NCBI RefSeq assembly: GCF_002201515.1
Contig: NZ_CP021421.1
Coordinates: forward strand, 744,001 to 808,000
Origin: Muribaculum intestinale
Lineage (GTDB): Bacteria > Bacteroidota > Bacteroidia > Bacteroidales > Muribaculaceae
Length of the DNA: 64,000 nt
Direction: 5' to 3'
Shown: positions 24,460 through 32,644 of the stretch, piece after piece
How positions within the stretch are numbered: the first letter of the stretch is position 1
How the letters are laid out: every line of letters begins with the position of its first letter
Translations under genes and position numbers: made by a program
The notes under the pieces: model-generated
Database searches by the model: none
What the model was told of the DNA's origin: nothing
The model's input: the letters and a program-made list of their open reading frames with translations, nothing else

Positions 24460-25106
24460 CGCTCACCTCCTTTCTCTTCAGCGCCGTTGTCGTTACGGCC
24501 GGAGGCATCGTGAAGCCTGCGGTTGACACGTCGCAGCCACAGCCAGCCGCCCAATCCGCCAAGTATGATAAACCATATCGGGTTGGCTCCGAAATATATC
24601 ATCAGCGCCACGGCCACAGGTATCCACACCGTGCGCCAGCCTATCTTGGCCGAGCGAGCCGACGTGAGCACCGGAGCAATTATCAGCGCCACCACACACG
24701 GACGTATGCCCTTGAATATGGCGCTCACCACCTCATTCTCCTTTATGATGTCGGGAGTAAGGAATATGGCGATAGCCAGAATTATCAGAAACGACGGCAG
24801 GATAGTGCCCAGAGCGGCCACCACACTCCCTTTCAGCCCGCGCAGACTGTCGCCGATGCTTACCGAAATGTTTACCGCAAGAATGCCCGGAAGCGACTGC
24901 GACACAGCCAGCAGGTCGAGAAACTCCTCGCGGCGTATCCAGTGGTGCTTGTCGACTATCTCACGCTCGATTATGGATATCATGGCCCATCCGCCGCCAA
25001 AGGTGAATGCACCGATTTTCAGAAACGTCCAAAAAAGCGGCCCGTATATCCGTCCGCCGGCCGGAGAATTCTCCTCCATCTCCGGTTTATTGTCCTGTAT
25101 GCTCAT
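24456..25106 (-). CDS. Chromate transporter (CHR) half, first subunit
   Basis: This 216-residue membrane protein has a CHR domain: FGGGWAMISIIEREIV near residue 38 and SQSLPGILAVNISVSIGD near 70. It has a cytoplasmic-looking hydrophilic N-terminus of about 25 residues and a basic tail after the last helix. With the overlapping second half it forms the usual antiparallel two-subunit transporter. The expected -7 box lies at 25127-25134. Confidence 0.88.
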   Translation of the reverse strand: MSIQDNKPEMEENSPAGGRIYGPLFWTFLKIGAFTFGGGWAMISIIEREIVDKHHWIRREEFLDLLAVSQSLPGILAVNISVSIGDSLRGLKGSVVAALGTILPSFLIILAIAIFLTPDIIKENEVVSAIFKGIRPCVVALIIAPVLTSARSAKIGWRTVWIPVAVALMIYFGANPIWFIILGGLGGWLWLRRVNRRLHDASGRNDNGAEEKGGER

Positions 25107-25126
25107 AAGCTATATTTACGAGGGTG

Positions 25127-25134
25127 CAAAATTA
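25127..25134 (-). promoter_or_regulatory. -7 element for the chromate transporter/folC transcript
   Basis: The minus strand reads TAATTTTG, and transcription would start about 14 nt before the ATG at 25106. No clear -33 TTTG is visible. Confidence 0.45.
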
Positions 25135-25189
25135 CTAATTTACATCTCTTTTTCACATCCCTTATTCATGTTTTATTCATAAAAACACG

Positions 25190-25197
25190 TATTTTTG
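25190..25197 (+). promoter_or_regulatory. -7 element of the endonuclease gene
   Basis: TATTTTTG on the plus strand gives an expected start near 25203 and a 33-nt leader to the ATG at 25236. The -33 region is AT-rich without a clean TTTG. Confidence 0.5.
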
Positions 25198-25235
25198 CAT
25201 TCAAGTTTCCAATCATTCACCAAACATAATCCTGC

Positions 25236-26786
25236 ATGAAGAAAATCTACCTGCTTTCCCTGGCTGCTGTCGCGGCGCTTCCGTCGACATTGATGGCCGA
25301 AATACCCGAGGGCTACTACGACAACCTCAAAGGCCTGAGCGGAGCCGACCTTAAAAACGCGATATACAACACAATCAAGAATCCCAAAGCTCCCGGCTAC
25401 GGCCCCGGGGCAAACAAGACCTGGTGGGCATTCTACGAGACCGACCAGTTGCCCGACGGCACATATCTCAACCGCTACAGCGACCTTAAATTCGAGGTGG
25501 GCGAACGCGGCTCGCGTCCTAAAAAGGACATAAAGGGCACCACCAATTCCAAGGGCAACTATATAGAGATGAACATCGAGCACTCTTTCCCCAAATCGTG
25601 GTGGGGAGGCACCGAAGGCACCATATACAACGACCTGTTTAACCTCTACCCCTCTGACAACAGCACCAACAGCGCCAAATCAAATCTTGTGATGGACCGC
25701 GTTGCCAACGTGTCGACCGACGACGGATATACCAAAATCGGCAAAGGCACCAATGTCAGCGAAAACGTGTGGGAGCCGATCGATAAATATAAGGGCGACT
25801 TCTCGCGCGGATACATGTATATGATTTCCGCATGGCAAAACTATACATGGGTAAAAGTCGGCCTTCAGTTCCTCGACAACAACCAGTACCCCACATTCAA
25901 GCAGTGGGCCGCCGACCTCTACTCCGAATGGTGCCGCCTCGACGAGCCCGACGAGATAGAAATCAACCGCAACGATGCCGTCTATAAAATCCAGGGCAAC
26001 CGCAACCCCTACATCGACTTCCCCAACCTCTTCGAGTACCTCTGGGGCGACAGCACAGCCTGTACGTTCGACCCCGAGAAGACAGTCGTGGCCGGTGGAG
26101 GCACATACCGTCCTGCAGCACCCCTCGATCCCGCCAACCCCAACCACTACTACCGTATGGAGATACTCTACGCGGCCGACTATACCAAGGGCGACAATGG
26201 TGTGACCGAGACCACCGTCAAGGCTCCGGGCTCTTCGTCCAAGGTATGGAACCGCAGCACCCAGTACGGATGGGTGGCCAACTCATTCATCGGCGGCACA
26301 CGCTATGATAGCGACGCCACACTCTATACCGAAGAGATTGACCTCGCCGCCACCACCAACGCCTACATGCAGTTTGAGCATGCTGTCAACTTCCTCCCGG
26401 GCAAGTGTGCCGACTATCTCACCGTATCCGTGATATGCGACGGCGTCGACACTCCCATAAACGACGTGGTGACATGGCCCGCGGGCAACTTATGGTCATT
26501 CATCAAATCCGGCATAATCGACCTCTCGGCCTACGCCGGAAAGAAGGTGAAAATCGGATTCCGCTACACCAGCACCACCTCTACCTGTGGAGCATGGGAA
26601 ATCAAAAGCATAGAACTGCGCGGCGGCTCCACATCGGGCATCGACAATATCTTCGACACGCCCGTGAAATTTGACCCGTCGCTCCCCGCCGAGTACTACA
26701 CCATAGACGGACGCCGCGTCCATCCCTCGACCTCCGGCCTCCTCATCGTGCGCCAGCGCGGCCGTACATACAAAATCCTACGTTAA
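25236..26786 (+). CDS. Secreted endonuclease I with C-terminal adhesive and sorting-like domains
   Basis: This 516-residue protein has a signal peptide (about 1-21), an endonuclease I (EndA/NucM) domain with the catalytic-His segment MNIEHSFPKSWWGG near residue 112 followed by NDLFNLYPSD, then from about 300 a beta-rich jelly-roll-like domain (YMQFEHAVNFLPGKCADYLTVSV) of the kind seen in outer-surface proteins. The last ~30 residues (YYTIDGRRVHPSTSGLLIVRQRGRTYKIL) resemble type IX secretion sorting tails. It likely degrades extracellular DNA for nutrient or phosphate gain. It is monocistronic, with a promoter and a 3' hairpin. Confidence 0.85.
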   Translation: MKKIYLLSLAAVAALPSTLMAEIPEGYYDNLKGLSGADLKNAIYNTIKNPKAPGYGPGANKTWWAFYETDQLPDGTYLNRYSDLKFEVGERGSRPKKDIKGTTNSKGNYIEMNIEHSFPKSWWGGTEGTIYNDLFNLYPSDNSTNSAKSNLVMDRVANVSTDDGYTKIGKGTNVSENVWEPIDKYKGDFSRGYMYMISAWQNYTWVKVGLQFLDNNQYPTFKQWAADLYSEWCRLDEPDEIEINRNDAVYKIQGNRNPYIDFPNLFEYLWGDSTACTFDPEKTVVAGGGTYRPAAPLDPANPNHYYRMEILYAADYTKGDNGVTETTVKAPGSSSKVWNRSTQYGWVANSFIGGTRYDSDATLYTEEIDLAATTNAYMQFEHAVNFLPGKCADYLTVSVICDGVDTPINDVVTWPAGNLWSFIKSGIIDLSAYAGKKVKIGFRYTSTTSTCGAWEIKSIELRGGSTSGIDNIFDTPVKFDPSLPAEYYTIDGRRVHPSTSGLLIVRQRGRTYKILR

Positions 26787-26837
26787 CGCAAGTCACCACC
26801 AATGACATGCCCGGCATAGGCCCGGCGACAATGCAAT

Positions 26838-26880
26838 AGCCCCACCCTGCGAAACGCTAATGCGATGCTTGGGTGGGGCT
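26838..26880. terminator. Terminator hairpin between the endonuclease and PAP2 genes
   Basis: Perfect 10-bp arms AGCCCCACCC / GGGTGGGGCT enclose a 23-nt loop that can itself pair in part. It lies between two converging genes and could serve both. Confidence 0.75.
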
Positions 26881-26912
26881 AATGTTATACTATACGCTAA
26901 CAGTATGGCGAC

Positions 26913-26927
26913 TAAACAAGCTCTTAT
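26913..26927 (+). repeat. Intergenic copy of TAAACAAGCTCTTAT
   Basis: This is an exact copy, on the plus strand, of the 15-mer at 22542-22556. It lies 3' of the endonuclease gene in the same relative orientation as the other copies have to their upstream genes. Confidence 0.75.
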
Positions 26928-26948
26928 TTCTCCAAAACAACGAAGGGA

Positions 26949-27671
26949 TTAAACAAAATATGCAAACAGTGAGATGAACAGGAGCACGGTGGTGGTAAGC
27001 ACTCCGGTGGCACATATGAGCGACTCATTGCTCATATGCAACTCGGGCATGCCCGAGCCGAAGCTGATATGCACCCTGTCGCGGTTGGATTTGAGCGGGT
27101 GGCGCAGAATCCATATTACAGCCAGATTTGTGATACGGTGTACAATATAGCCCATAAACACACCGATAACAGCGCCCACAAGAATGTCGCCCGGATAATG
27201 CACCCCGAGATACACGCGGCTGTAGCAATTGAATGCGGCCCATGCAAAGAGCGACACTACGGCCAGACGGCGATGGCGGAACACATATGAAAGGTAGGTG
27301 GCCACGGCGAATGTGTTGGCCGCATGGCACGACGGGAATCCGTAGCTTCCTCCCCGGTAGCCCCATACTATATGCACGAGGTCGGAAATGGGATTGTCGG
27401 GATTGGCAGGGCGTAGCCTCTGCACGAACGGACGGATAAGAGTGGCGCATGTCTGGTCGGCCAAAGTGACGGTAAGCGCCACACCGAGAGCCACTATAAT
27501 ACCGGCAGGGAGTCCGTAGCGGTGCACAACCATGGCAAATATCATTACATACATAGGCACCCACACCATCCTGTGGGAGAGGAGCATCATAAACTGGTCA
27601 AGCGCAGGGGTATGAAACGAGTTGAAAAACAGGAATACCTGAGTGTCAATCTGGGAGAGAAATTCAATCAT
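26949..27671 (-). CDS. PAP2-family membrane phosphatase
   Basis: This 240-residue protein has about six transmembrane segments. The three phosphatase motifs are present: RPFVQRLRPANPDNP, the PSCHAANTF form of PSGH (near 118-126) and SRVYLGVHYPGDILVG (near 160). It would remove phosphate from a lipid phosphate at the outer face of the inner membrane, for example undecaprenyl pyrophosphate or a phosphatidate-type lipid. It overlaps the LtaS-like gene by ATGA (27668-27671), so the two are translationally coupled. Confidence 0.92.
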   Translation of the reverse strand: MIEFLSQIDTQVFLFFNSFHTPALDQFMMLLSHRMVWVPMYVMIFAMVVHRYGLPAGIIVALGVALTVTLADQTCATLIRPFVQRLRPANPDNPISDLVHIVWGYRGGSYGFPSCHAANTFAVATYLSYVFRHRRLAVVSLFAWAAFNCYSRVYLGVHYPGDILVGAVIGVFMGYIVHRITNLAVIWILRHPLKSNRDRVHISFGSGMPELHMSNESLICATGVLTTTVLLFISLFAYFV

Positions 27672-29500
27672 CTCTGTTGTAAGTCGTTATAAAGAATTTG
27701 CAAATAGGCTTTTACTGTCTCCAGCCCCAGACTGTCGCCCTCTTCGGGGAGACCGGAGGAGACATTGAGGGTTGCAACTGAGGCAGGAGTTGCCACTGAG
27801 GCGTGCTCGGCATCGCTGAAGAACGCCATATGCGGAGCCGAAGGGTCAAATACGTTGTGACTAAACGGGAACTCGGCGGCCGATAGCCCGAGCATGCCGA
27901 GCACGGTTGCGGCAATGTCGGTCTGGGCGACAACGGCATCGACGCGTGCAGGCCCCAAACGCAACGCGCCTCCGGCAATGACCAGCGGCACATGGTGGCG
28001 GCTCTCCTGCGACACAAGCGTGTCGGGCCACACGGCGTAGTGATCGGGGATGATGACCACGAGCGAGCGGTCCCACCGCGGGGTGCGCGACATAGCGTCG
28101 TACCATTGGCCAAGCGCCTTGTCAGCGTAGGCAAACGCATTGAGTCGCGGATCGGAAAACTCCGATTGCCATGGCACGTCAAACGGCTCGTGAGAACTTG
28201 ATGTCTGTATGACCGTAAACACCGGAACGGTATCGGACGAAGCAGGCACATCGGACAACGCACGGTCAAACACCAGATGGTCGGGAGCGCCCCACTTGCT
28301 CATGCGCTCCGCCACAGGGAAGTCGCGGTCGCATATTATGCGGTCGAATCCGGCCGACATGAGATAGGCGTTCATGCTGGTGAAGTTGATATCGCCCCCA
28401 TAGTAGTATGAAAGCGCATAGCCCTCGGCATCCAGGGAGCGCGGGAGCGACGGAAGACGGTCGGTCTTCCCGACAAACTTCATAATCGATGTGGTGGGCT
28501 GTCCGGGATATCCGCTGAGTATGGCAGGGAGAGCGCGGTCGGTGCGGAAGCTCGACGCATAGCAACGGGTGAATAGCATACCATCCTCGGCAATCGAATC
28601 AAGCCTCATCGCCACCGGCGAACCCCCAAGCGAGGGCATAAGATGGGCGGAAAAGCTCTCGAGAATAACAAGGTATATGTCGGGCCGAGTTGTCGACAGC
28701 ACGGGAGCGGCAATGGTGTCGCCAATGCATGCGCGCTCGCTGCCGGAGAGGATGTCAGCAGCTCGGTCGAGGGTAAAATAGTCGAACTGCGAGTCGAATC
28801 CACTCTGATGTGAAGCAGAATACATAAACGAGAAGAGAGGATTGACAGCGGCATGGTTCATGCGTGTGTCACTGCTGAAATAGGCGCGGCTTAGATTCAT
28901 GGTGCTGACCGTCAGACCGCCGCGTATGGGGAGGAACAGAGCACCGGTGCAGAGGAGCATCACTGCCGCCACGCGTACACGCTCCATCGGCGCCCCCTTA
29001 ACCGGGACAAGGGGAACAAACTTTGTCCACATCAACAGCAGTGCCGTAAACAGTGCAAACAATATCGACGTCATGGCCAGACCGCCGCCGGTGCCTCCGC
29101 TCGCCATGGCCGCCTCGGGCGACGACATGAAGTAGAACAGCGGAGTGGTGTCGAGTTTGAAGCCCCAGTAGGGGTAGAGCATCGCGTCGGCCGACACGGC
29201 AAGCGCGATAACCAGGGCCTCGACGACAAGCACACATTTAAGGATGATGGAGAATGTTCTCACCCACCGGAGAGACGCTACTGCGCCGCTCGCGGCGAGC
29301 AACAGTCCGGGAAGCAGGGTAAGATATCCGGCCATGGAGAAATCCATGGGCAGTCCGTGCCACACTACGGCAGCAAAACCGTCAAAGCCGATACCCTTGT
29401 AGACGGAGGCGTTGACAAGCACAAAAGCACACTTGGCAATCACGAAAATGACCGTCAACTGTACAAATATGGTTACGAATAATAATAATCGCTGCTTCAC
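27668..29500 (-). CDS. LtaS-like phosphoglycerol/phosphoethanolamine transferase
   Basis: The protein has 610 residues if started at the GTG at 29500. A TTG at 29527 is the alternative, and there is no ATG in the right place. It has five N-terminal transmembrane helices (to about 200) and an extracytoplasmic sulfatase-type domain with VILESFSAHL, the RTDRALPAILSGYP segment that carries the nucleophilic Thr, and IIPDHYAVWPD plus HVPLVIAG toward the end. In Bacteroidetes such proteins probably decorate membrane glycolipids or lipid A with head groups from phospholipids. The coupled PAP2 gene could process the lipid by-product. Confidence 0.88.
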   Translation of the reverse strand: MKQRLLLFVTIFVQLTVIFVIAKCAFVLVNASVYKGIGFDGFAAVVWHGLPMDFSMAGYLTLLPGLLLAASGAVASLRWVRTFSIILKCVLVVEALVIALAVSADAMLYPYWGFKLDTTPLFYFMSSPEAAMASGGTGGGLAMTSILFALFTALLLMWTKFVPLVPVKGAPMERVRVAAVMLLCTGALFLPIRGGLTVSTMNLSRAYFSSDTRMNHAAVNPLFSFMYSASHQSGFDSQFDYFTLDRAADILSGSERACIGDTIAAPVLSTTRPDIYLVILESFSAHLMPSLGGSPVAMRLDSIAEDGMLFTRCYASSFRTDRALPAILSGYPGQPTTSIMKFVGKTDRLPSLPRSLDAEGYALSYYYGGDINFTSMNAYLMSAGFDRIICDRDFPVAERMSKWGAPDHLVFDRALSDVPASSDTVPVFTVIQTSSSHEPFDVPWQSEFSDPRLNAFAYADKALGQWYDAMSRTPRWDRSLVVIIPDHYAVWPDTLVSQESRHHVPLVIAGGALRLGPARVDAVVAQTDIAATVLGMLGLSAAEFPFSHNVFDPSAPHMAFFSDAEHASVATPASVATLNVSSGLPEEGDSLGLETVKAYLQILYNDLQQR

Positions 29501-29553
29501 TATATAATTACTATATGCACCGCCCAAGGGGCCTGAGTCGCTTTTTTCGACTG

Positions 29554-29561
29554 CAAAGATA
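29554..29561 (-). promoter_or_regulatory. -7 element of the LtaS-PAP2 operon
   Basis: The minus strand reads TATCTTTG with an expected start near 29547. A small AGTCG/CGACT hairpin (29536-29552) overlaps the beginning of the transcript. Confidence 0.5.
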
Positions 29562-29652
29562 TACCATTCCGACCAATATCAGCGTATTATTCACTAATTT
29601 TTATCTCGGATTAAATATATTTATAGCATGCCGGCGCATATGCGGCGAGACA

Positions 29653-31143
29653 TCAGTTGCGGAGGCGCGAGCGTATTCCCCGAAAGGAGACGAAGAGGGT
29701 AAGAAGCAGGAGCAGTGTCATCAGCGTGTAGCCGAGCCGAATGTCGGGAAGTAACGTCGCCAGGAATGTGAGAAGCACCGGGAGCGAAAGCAGGAGCATC
29801 AGCCGCAATGTGGACCGGTCGATGCGATAACCGTAGACGCGGTGGTTGACGATGTAATATGCAGCGACATCAAGAGCATGGACTATAACCATGGCGACAC
29901 CGAGTCCGACAAGGCCCCATGCCCAGTAGCATAGACAGTTGGCCACGAGCATCACACTGCATCCGAACACCCCTTCAAGACAGAAATATAGCTTTTTGTC
30001 GCCCTTGGCAAAGGATATATAGCCCAACGGATAGGCCATAGCCCTGAGAAACAGGCCGAGAGCCATCCACCGCACAAGCGGCACCACGGCCATAAACTCC
30101 TCGGAAGTAAGCACGCGTATGAGCAGGGGTGCAGTGAGCATTAACGCTATTGCAAGCGGTGCTATCACCAGTCCCACAAGGTCAAACTGTCGGTTGACGA
30201 TGACGGTCATGCGGGCATTGTCGGATATCGCGGCCGACAGGCGGGGAAAGTAGTCGAGCGACATGGCTGTGAACACCACGGCCACGTATTGCCCGGCGAT
30301 AGTGTTTGCCGCCTGAAACAGGCCGACATCTCCGACACTGCCCAGCGCGCGCACCCACATGTTGACAAGATAGCCGACGAGGGTGGTGAGCACAGTTCCG
30401 GCCATCAGAACCACTCCAAGCGAGAGCATACGCCGGGCAATAGCCCACTGCAGCGAGTGCGGCACACTGACTGTCGTCGTCCCTGCGGGTAATGCACGTC
30501 GCATGTTGTAGCGGTAGAACGCCCATGTGGCCACAGCCAGGATAATCATGGCGGGGACTATTCCGCCATAGCCGAAGACCCAGTAGAGCGGTACACCTGC
30601 CACAAGCCCTACAAGAGCGCCGACAAGCGAGGCCTTGGAAAGCCTTTTCACCTCGTGAAGGCCCTGAAGAAGCGACATCTCTCCGTCGGAAAGCACAGAA
30701 AAGAGCATCATCACCGACAGTGCCGCAAAACTCCATGTGTACATGTTGTTGTCAAAGGTGATGCGGCTCAGCAATCCCGAACAGACGATGCAGAGCAACA
30801 TGGCACCAAGAGCTGTATAGCGCACAACACGTCGCGCCACACTCACTACCGTAGCCACGTCGAGAGTGGTAGGTTCGGTGGAGTCATCAGCGCCACGGGC
30901 CGCGGCCACTTCGCGCACAATCGACAAGGGGAGGCCACATGATGCCACCTGCTTAAGTGTATTGGTCGATGATACAAGCAACTGAGAGATACCCATGCCC
31001 TCCGGGCCGAGAAGCAGAGCCACAAACTTGCCGCGCACTACGTTTATGACAATCTGCAGCACCTGGACACTGCCAAATGCCGACATGCCTCGCATGATAC
31101 TGCGATAACTGTTTTCCTGACTGTCTGTCGTGCCTGATGCCAT
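29653..31143 (-). CDS. O-antigen translocase / polysaccharide flippase (Wzx-like)
   Basis: This 496-residue polytopic protein of the MATE-like polysaccharide exporter superfamily has about 12-14 hydrophobic segments. The N-terminus SYRSIMRGMSAFGSVQVLQIVINVVRGKFVALLLGPEGMGISQLL is typical of the O-antigen translocase group. It flips undecaprenyl-linked glycans across the inner membrane. I use the ATG at 31143 rather than the GTG next to it. In the native order it follows the EnvC-like gene closely, but the IS4 element now separates them, so its transcription may have changed. I see no convincing -7 box in the 55 nt left upstream. Confidence 0.88.
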   Translation of the reverse strand: MASGTTDSQENSYRSIMRGMSAFGSVQVLQIVINVVRGKFVALLLGPEGMGISQLLVSSTNTLKQVASCGLPLSIVREVAAARGADDSTEPTTLDVATVVSVARRVVRYTALGAMLLCIVCSGLLSRITFDNNMYTWSFAALSVMMLFSVLSDGEMSLLQGLHEVKRLSKASLVGALVGLVAGVPLYWVFGYGGIVPAMIILAVATWAFYRYNMRRALPAGTTTVSVPHSLQWAIARRMLSLGVVLMAGTVLTTLVGYLVNMWVRALGSVGDVGLFQAANTIAGQYVAVVFTAMSLDYFPRLSAAISDNARMTVIVNRQFDLVGLVIAPLAIALMLTAPLLIRVLTSEEFMAVVPLVRWMALGLFLRAMAYPLGYISFAKGDKKLYFCLEGVFGCSVMLVANCLCYWAWGLVGLGVAMVIVHALDVAAYYIVNHRVYGYRIDRSTLRLMLLLSLPVLLTFLATLLPDIRLGYTLMTLLLLLTLFVSFRGIRSRLRN

Positions 31144-31200
31144 CACTTTACCGTACAGGATTTCTGATAGTCCCGCTACAGATAAACGGCGACCGGCTAC

Positions 31201-31211
31201 ATATTATTTTA
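31201..31211 (+). repeat. Target-site duplication, left copy
   Basis: ATATTATTTTA is repeated exactly at 32634-32644, directly outside the other end of the element. Eleven bases is within the 9-12 bp normal for IS4-family insertions. Because the ends are AT-rich, the border could shift by one base. Confidence 0.85.
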
Positions 31212-31212
31212 T

Positions 31213-31229
31213 ATTACTGTCCGCTAAAC
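31213..31229 (+). repeat. Left terminal inverted repeat of the IS4 element
   Basis: ATTACTGTCCGCTAAAC is the exact reverse complement of 32617-32633. The match can be extended by one or two A/T bases into the flanks. Confidence 0.93.
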
Positions 31230-31252
31230 ATTTTTTGAGCGATTGAAAAAAT

Positions 31253-31283
31253 AGGGCTGATTCCATTTGCAGGAGTCAGCCCT
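31253..31283 (+). promoter_or_regulatory. Hairpin upstream of the transposase gene
   Basis: AGGGCTGATTCC pairs with GGAGTCAGCCCT (one mismatch) about 40 nt before the transposase ATG. Such hairpins often block translation from transcripts that read in from outside an IS. Confidence 0.6.
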
Positions 31284-31323
31284 TTATGGTTACTTTGGTG
31301 TCGCCAAACAAACCATTATAACC

Positions 31324-32547
31324 ATGAGCAAAAGTAGCAATTTCTTCGGACAGCCGATATATGGTCAGCTGATAAAATCGCTCGACCGTGAAAAAATTGT
31401 TGAAATCAGCCGAAAACACGGCGGAGAGAAGTACGTAAAGAGCTTCGACGGCTATACGCATCTGCTCACGATGCTCTATGCCGTAATCCAACGCTTCGAT
31501 TCATTGCGTGAGATAGAGACATCTATGACTGCCGAGGTCCGTAAACTCCGTCATGTCGGTATAGAAACTGTGCCCAGACGCAGCACCCTTTCTGACGCAA
31601 ACGCCAGGAGGTCAGAGAAGTTCTTTGAAGAGGTCTATCGCGATCTGTATGCCGCCAATAAAGACATTCTTTCCTCGGACAGCCGACGCAACGGCACGGA
31701 AGAGTGGATAAAACAGCTTAGAATCATTGATTCCACAACCATCACGCTGTTCTCCAATGCTATTTTCAAGGGAGTCGGACGACATCCCAAGACCGGCAAG
31801 AAGAAAGGGGGTATCAAGGTGCACTCTGTAATACACGCCAACGAGGGCGTCCCCTGCGATGTGCAGTTCACTTCGGCAGCGACCAACGATTCATTCATGC
31901 TTGCTCCGAGTCATTACAGCCATAATGATATAGTGGCACTTGACCGCGCATATATCAACTATACCAAATTTGAGGAACTTACAGACAGAGGCGTGGTATA
32001 TGTCACCAAAATGAAGAAAAACCTCAGCTACGAGATTCTTGTGGACTGCATGTATCAGAATCCGCAGGGGCATATGGAGTACCGTGAGCAAGTAGTGGTG
32101 TTCCGTAAAGACGGCATCAACCACATTGCCAGGATTATCACATACGTTGACATCAAGAAAGGCAAGAAACCTAAGCTTATATCGCTTCTGACCAACGACT
32201 TCGACATGCAATTGCAGACAATCGTGGCAATATACCGCCGCCGGTGGCAGATTGAGTCGCTTTTCAAGAAGATAAAGCAAAACTTCCCACTGAGATACTT
32301 CTACGGCGAAAGCGCCAATGCCATAAAGATCCAGATATGGGTAACACTCATAGCAAATCTGCTGCTCTCGGTCTTACAAAGCACCTTGCAAAGGCGTTGG
32401 AGCTTCTCGGGACTGGCTACAATCGTCAGAATTGTTCTGATGTATTACCTAAATCTCGAAAAGTTCCTCAATCAGCCTGATGCAGACCTGAAAATCATGC
32501 TTGTCGAAGCAGCAGAATCACCACCTAAAGATACTGAAAACTGCTGA
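31324..32547 (+). CDS. IS4-family transposase
   Basis: This 407-residue protein has the IS4 DDE core: Asp in [10 protein letters not shown], Asp in [10 protein letters not shown] and the YREK-type signature [15 protein letters not shown] (Y-2-R-3-E-6-K). The N-terminus [15 protein letters not shown] is that of the DUF4372 module found in many Bacteroidetes IS4 transposases. I start at the ATG at 31324. A longer frame to 31267 would translate the 5' hairpin. No internal stop or frameshift is present, so the enzyme should be active. Confidence 0.95.
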   Translation: MSKSSNFFGQPIYGQLIKSLDREKIVEISRKHGGEKYVKSFDGYTHLLTMLYAVIQRFDSLREIETSMTAEVRKLRHVGIETVPRRSTLSDANARRSEKFFEEVYRDLYAANKDILSSDSRRNGTEEWIKQLRIIDSTTITLFSNAIFKGVGRHPKTGKKKGGIKVHSVIHANEGVPCDVQFTSAATNDSFMLAPSHYSHNDIVALDRAYINYTKFEELTDRGVVYVTKMKKNLSYEILVDCMYQNPQGHMEYREQVVVFRKDGINHIARIITYVDIKKGKKPKLISLLTNDFDMQLQTIVAIYRRRWQIESLFKKIKQNFPLRYFYGESANAIKIQIWVTLIANLLLSVLQSTLQRRWSFSGLATIVRIVLMYYLNLEKFLNQPDADLKIMLVEAAESPPKDTENC

Positions 32548-32562
32548 GGGGGCTTGTCATAT

Positions 32563-32616
32563 ACAAAAAGTAAGCCCAACTTCTGGCATGCAGGAAGTTG
32601 GACTCACCTTTTTATA
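32563..32616 (+). terminator. Hairpin at the 3' end of the IS4 element
   Basis: CCAACTTC (32576-32583) pairs with GAAGTTGG (32594-32601), with A-rich and T-rich edges (CAAAAAG before, CCTTTTTAT after), so it works as an intrinsic terminator after the transposase stop codon. Confidence 0.65.
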
Positions 32617-32633
32617 GTTTAGCGGACAGTAAT
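32617..32633 (+). repeat. Right terminal inverted repeat of the IS4 element
   Basis: GTTTAGCGGACAGTAAT is the exact reverse complement of the left end at 31213-31229. Confidence 0.93.
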
Positions 32634-32644
32634 ATATTATTTTA
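32634..32644 (+). repeat. Target-site duplication, right copy
   Basis: ATATTATTTTA matches 31201-31211. This copy contains the TAA stop (32637-32639) and the Lys codon of the EnvC-like gene, so that gene remains intact. Confidence 0.85.

Larger units (their letters stand above)
31212..32633 (+). mobile_element. Complete IS4-family insertion sequence
   Basis: The element is about 1422 bp long and has one intact DDE transposase gene, perfect 17-bp terminal inverted repeats (31213-31229 and 32617-32633, ATTACTGTCCGCTAAAC) and an 11-bp target duplication. Intact ends, duplication and frame suggest a recent insertion. It sits between the stop codon of the EnvC-like gene and the flippase gene, in the opposite orientation to both. 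A 5' hairpin and a 3' hairpin bracket the transposase gene. Confidence 0.95.

Noticed and set aside
32634..32644. Damage to the EnvC-like gene by the IS insertion
   Set aside because: The target duplication restores the last codons and the stop, so the gene is complete and is not a pseudogene.
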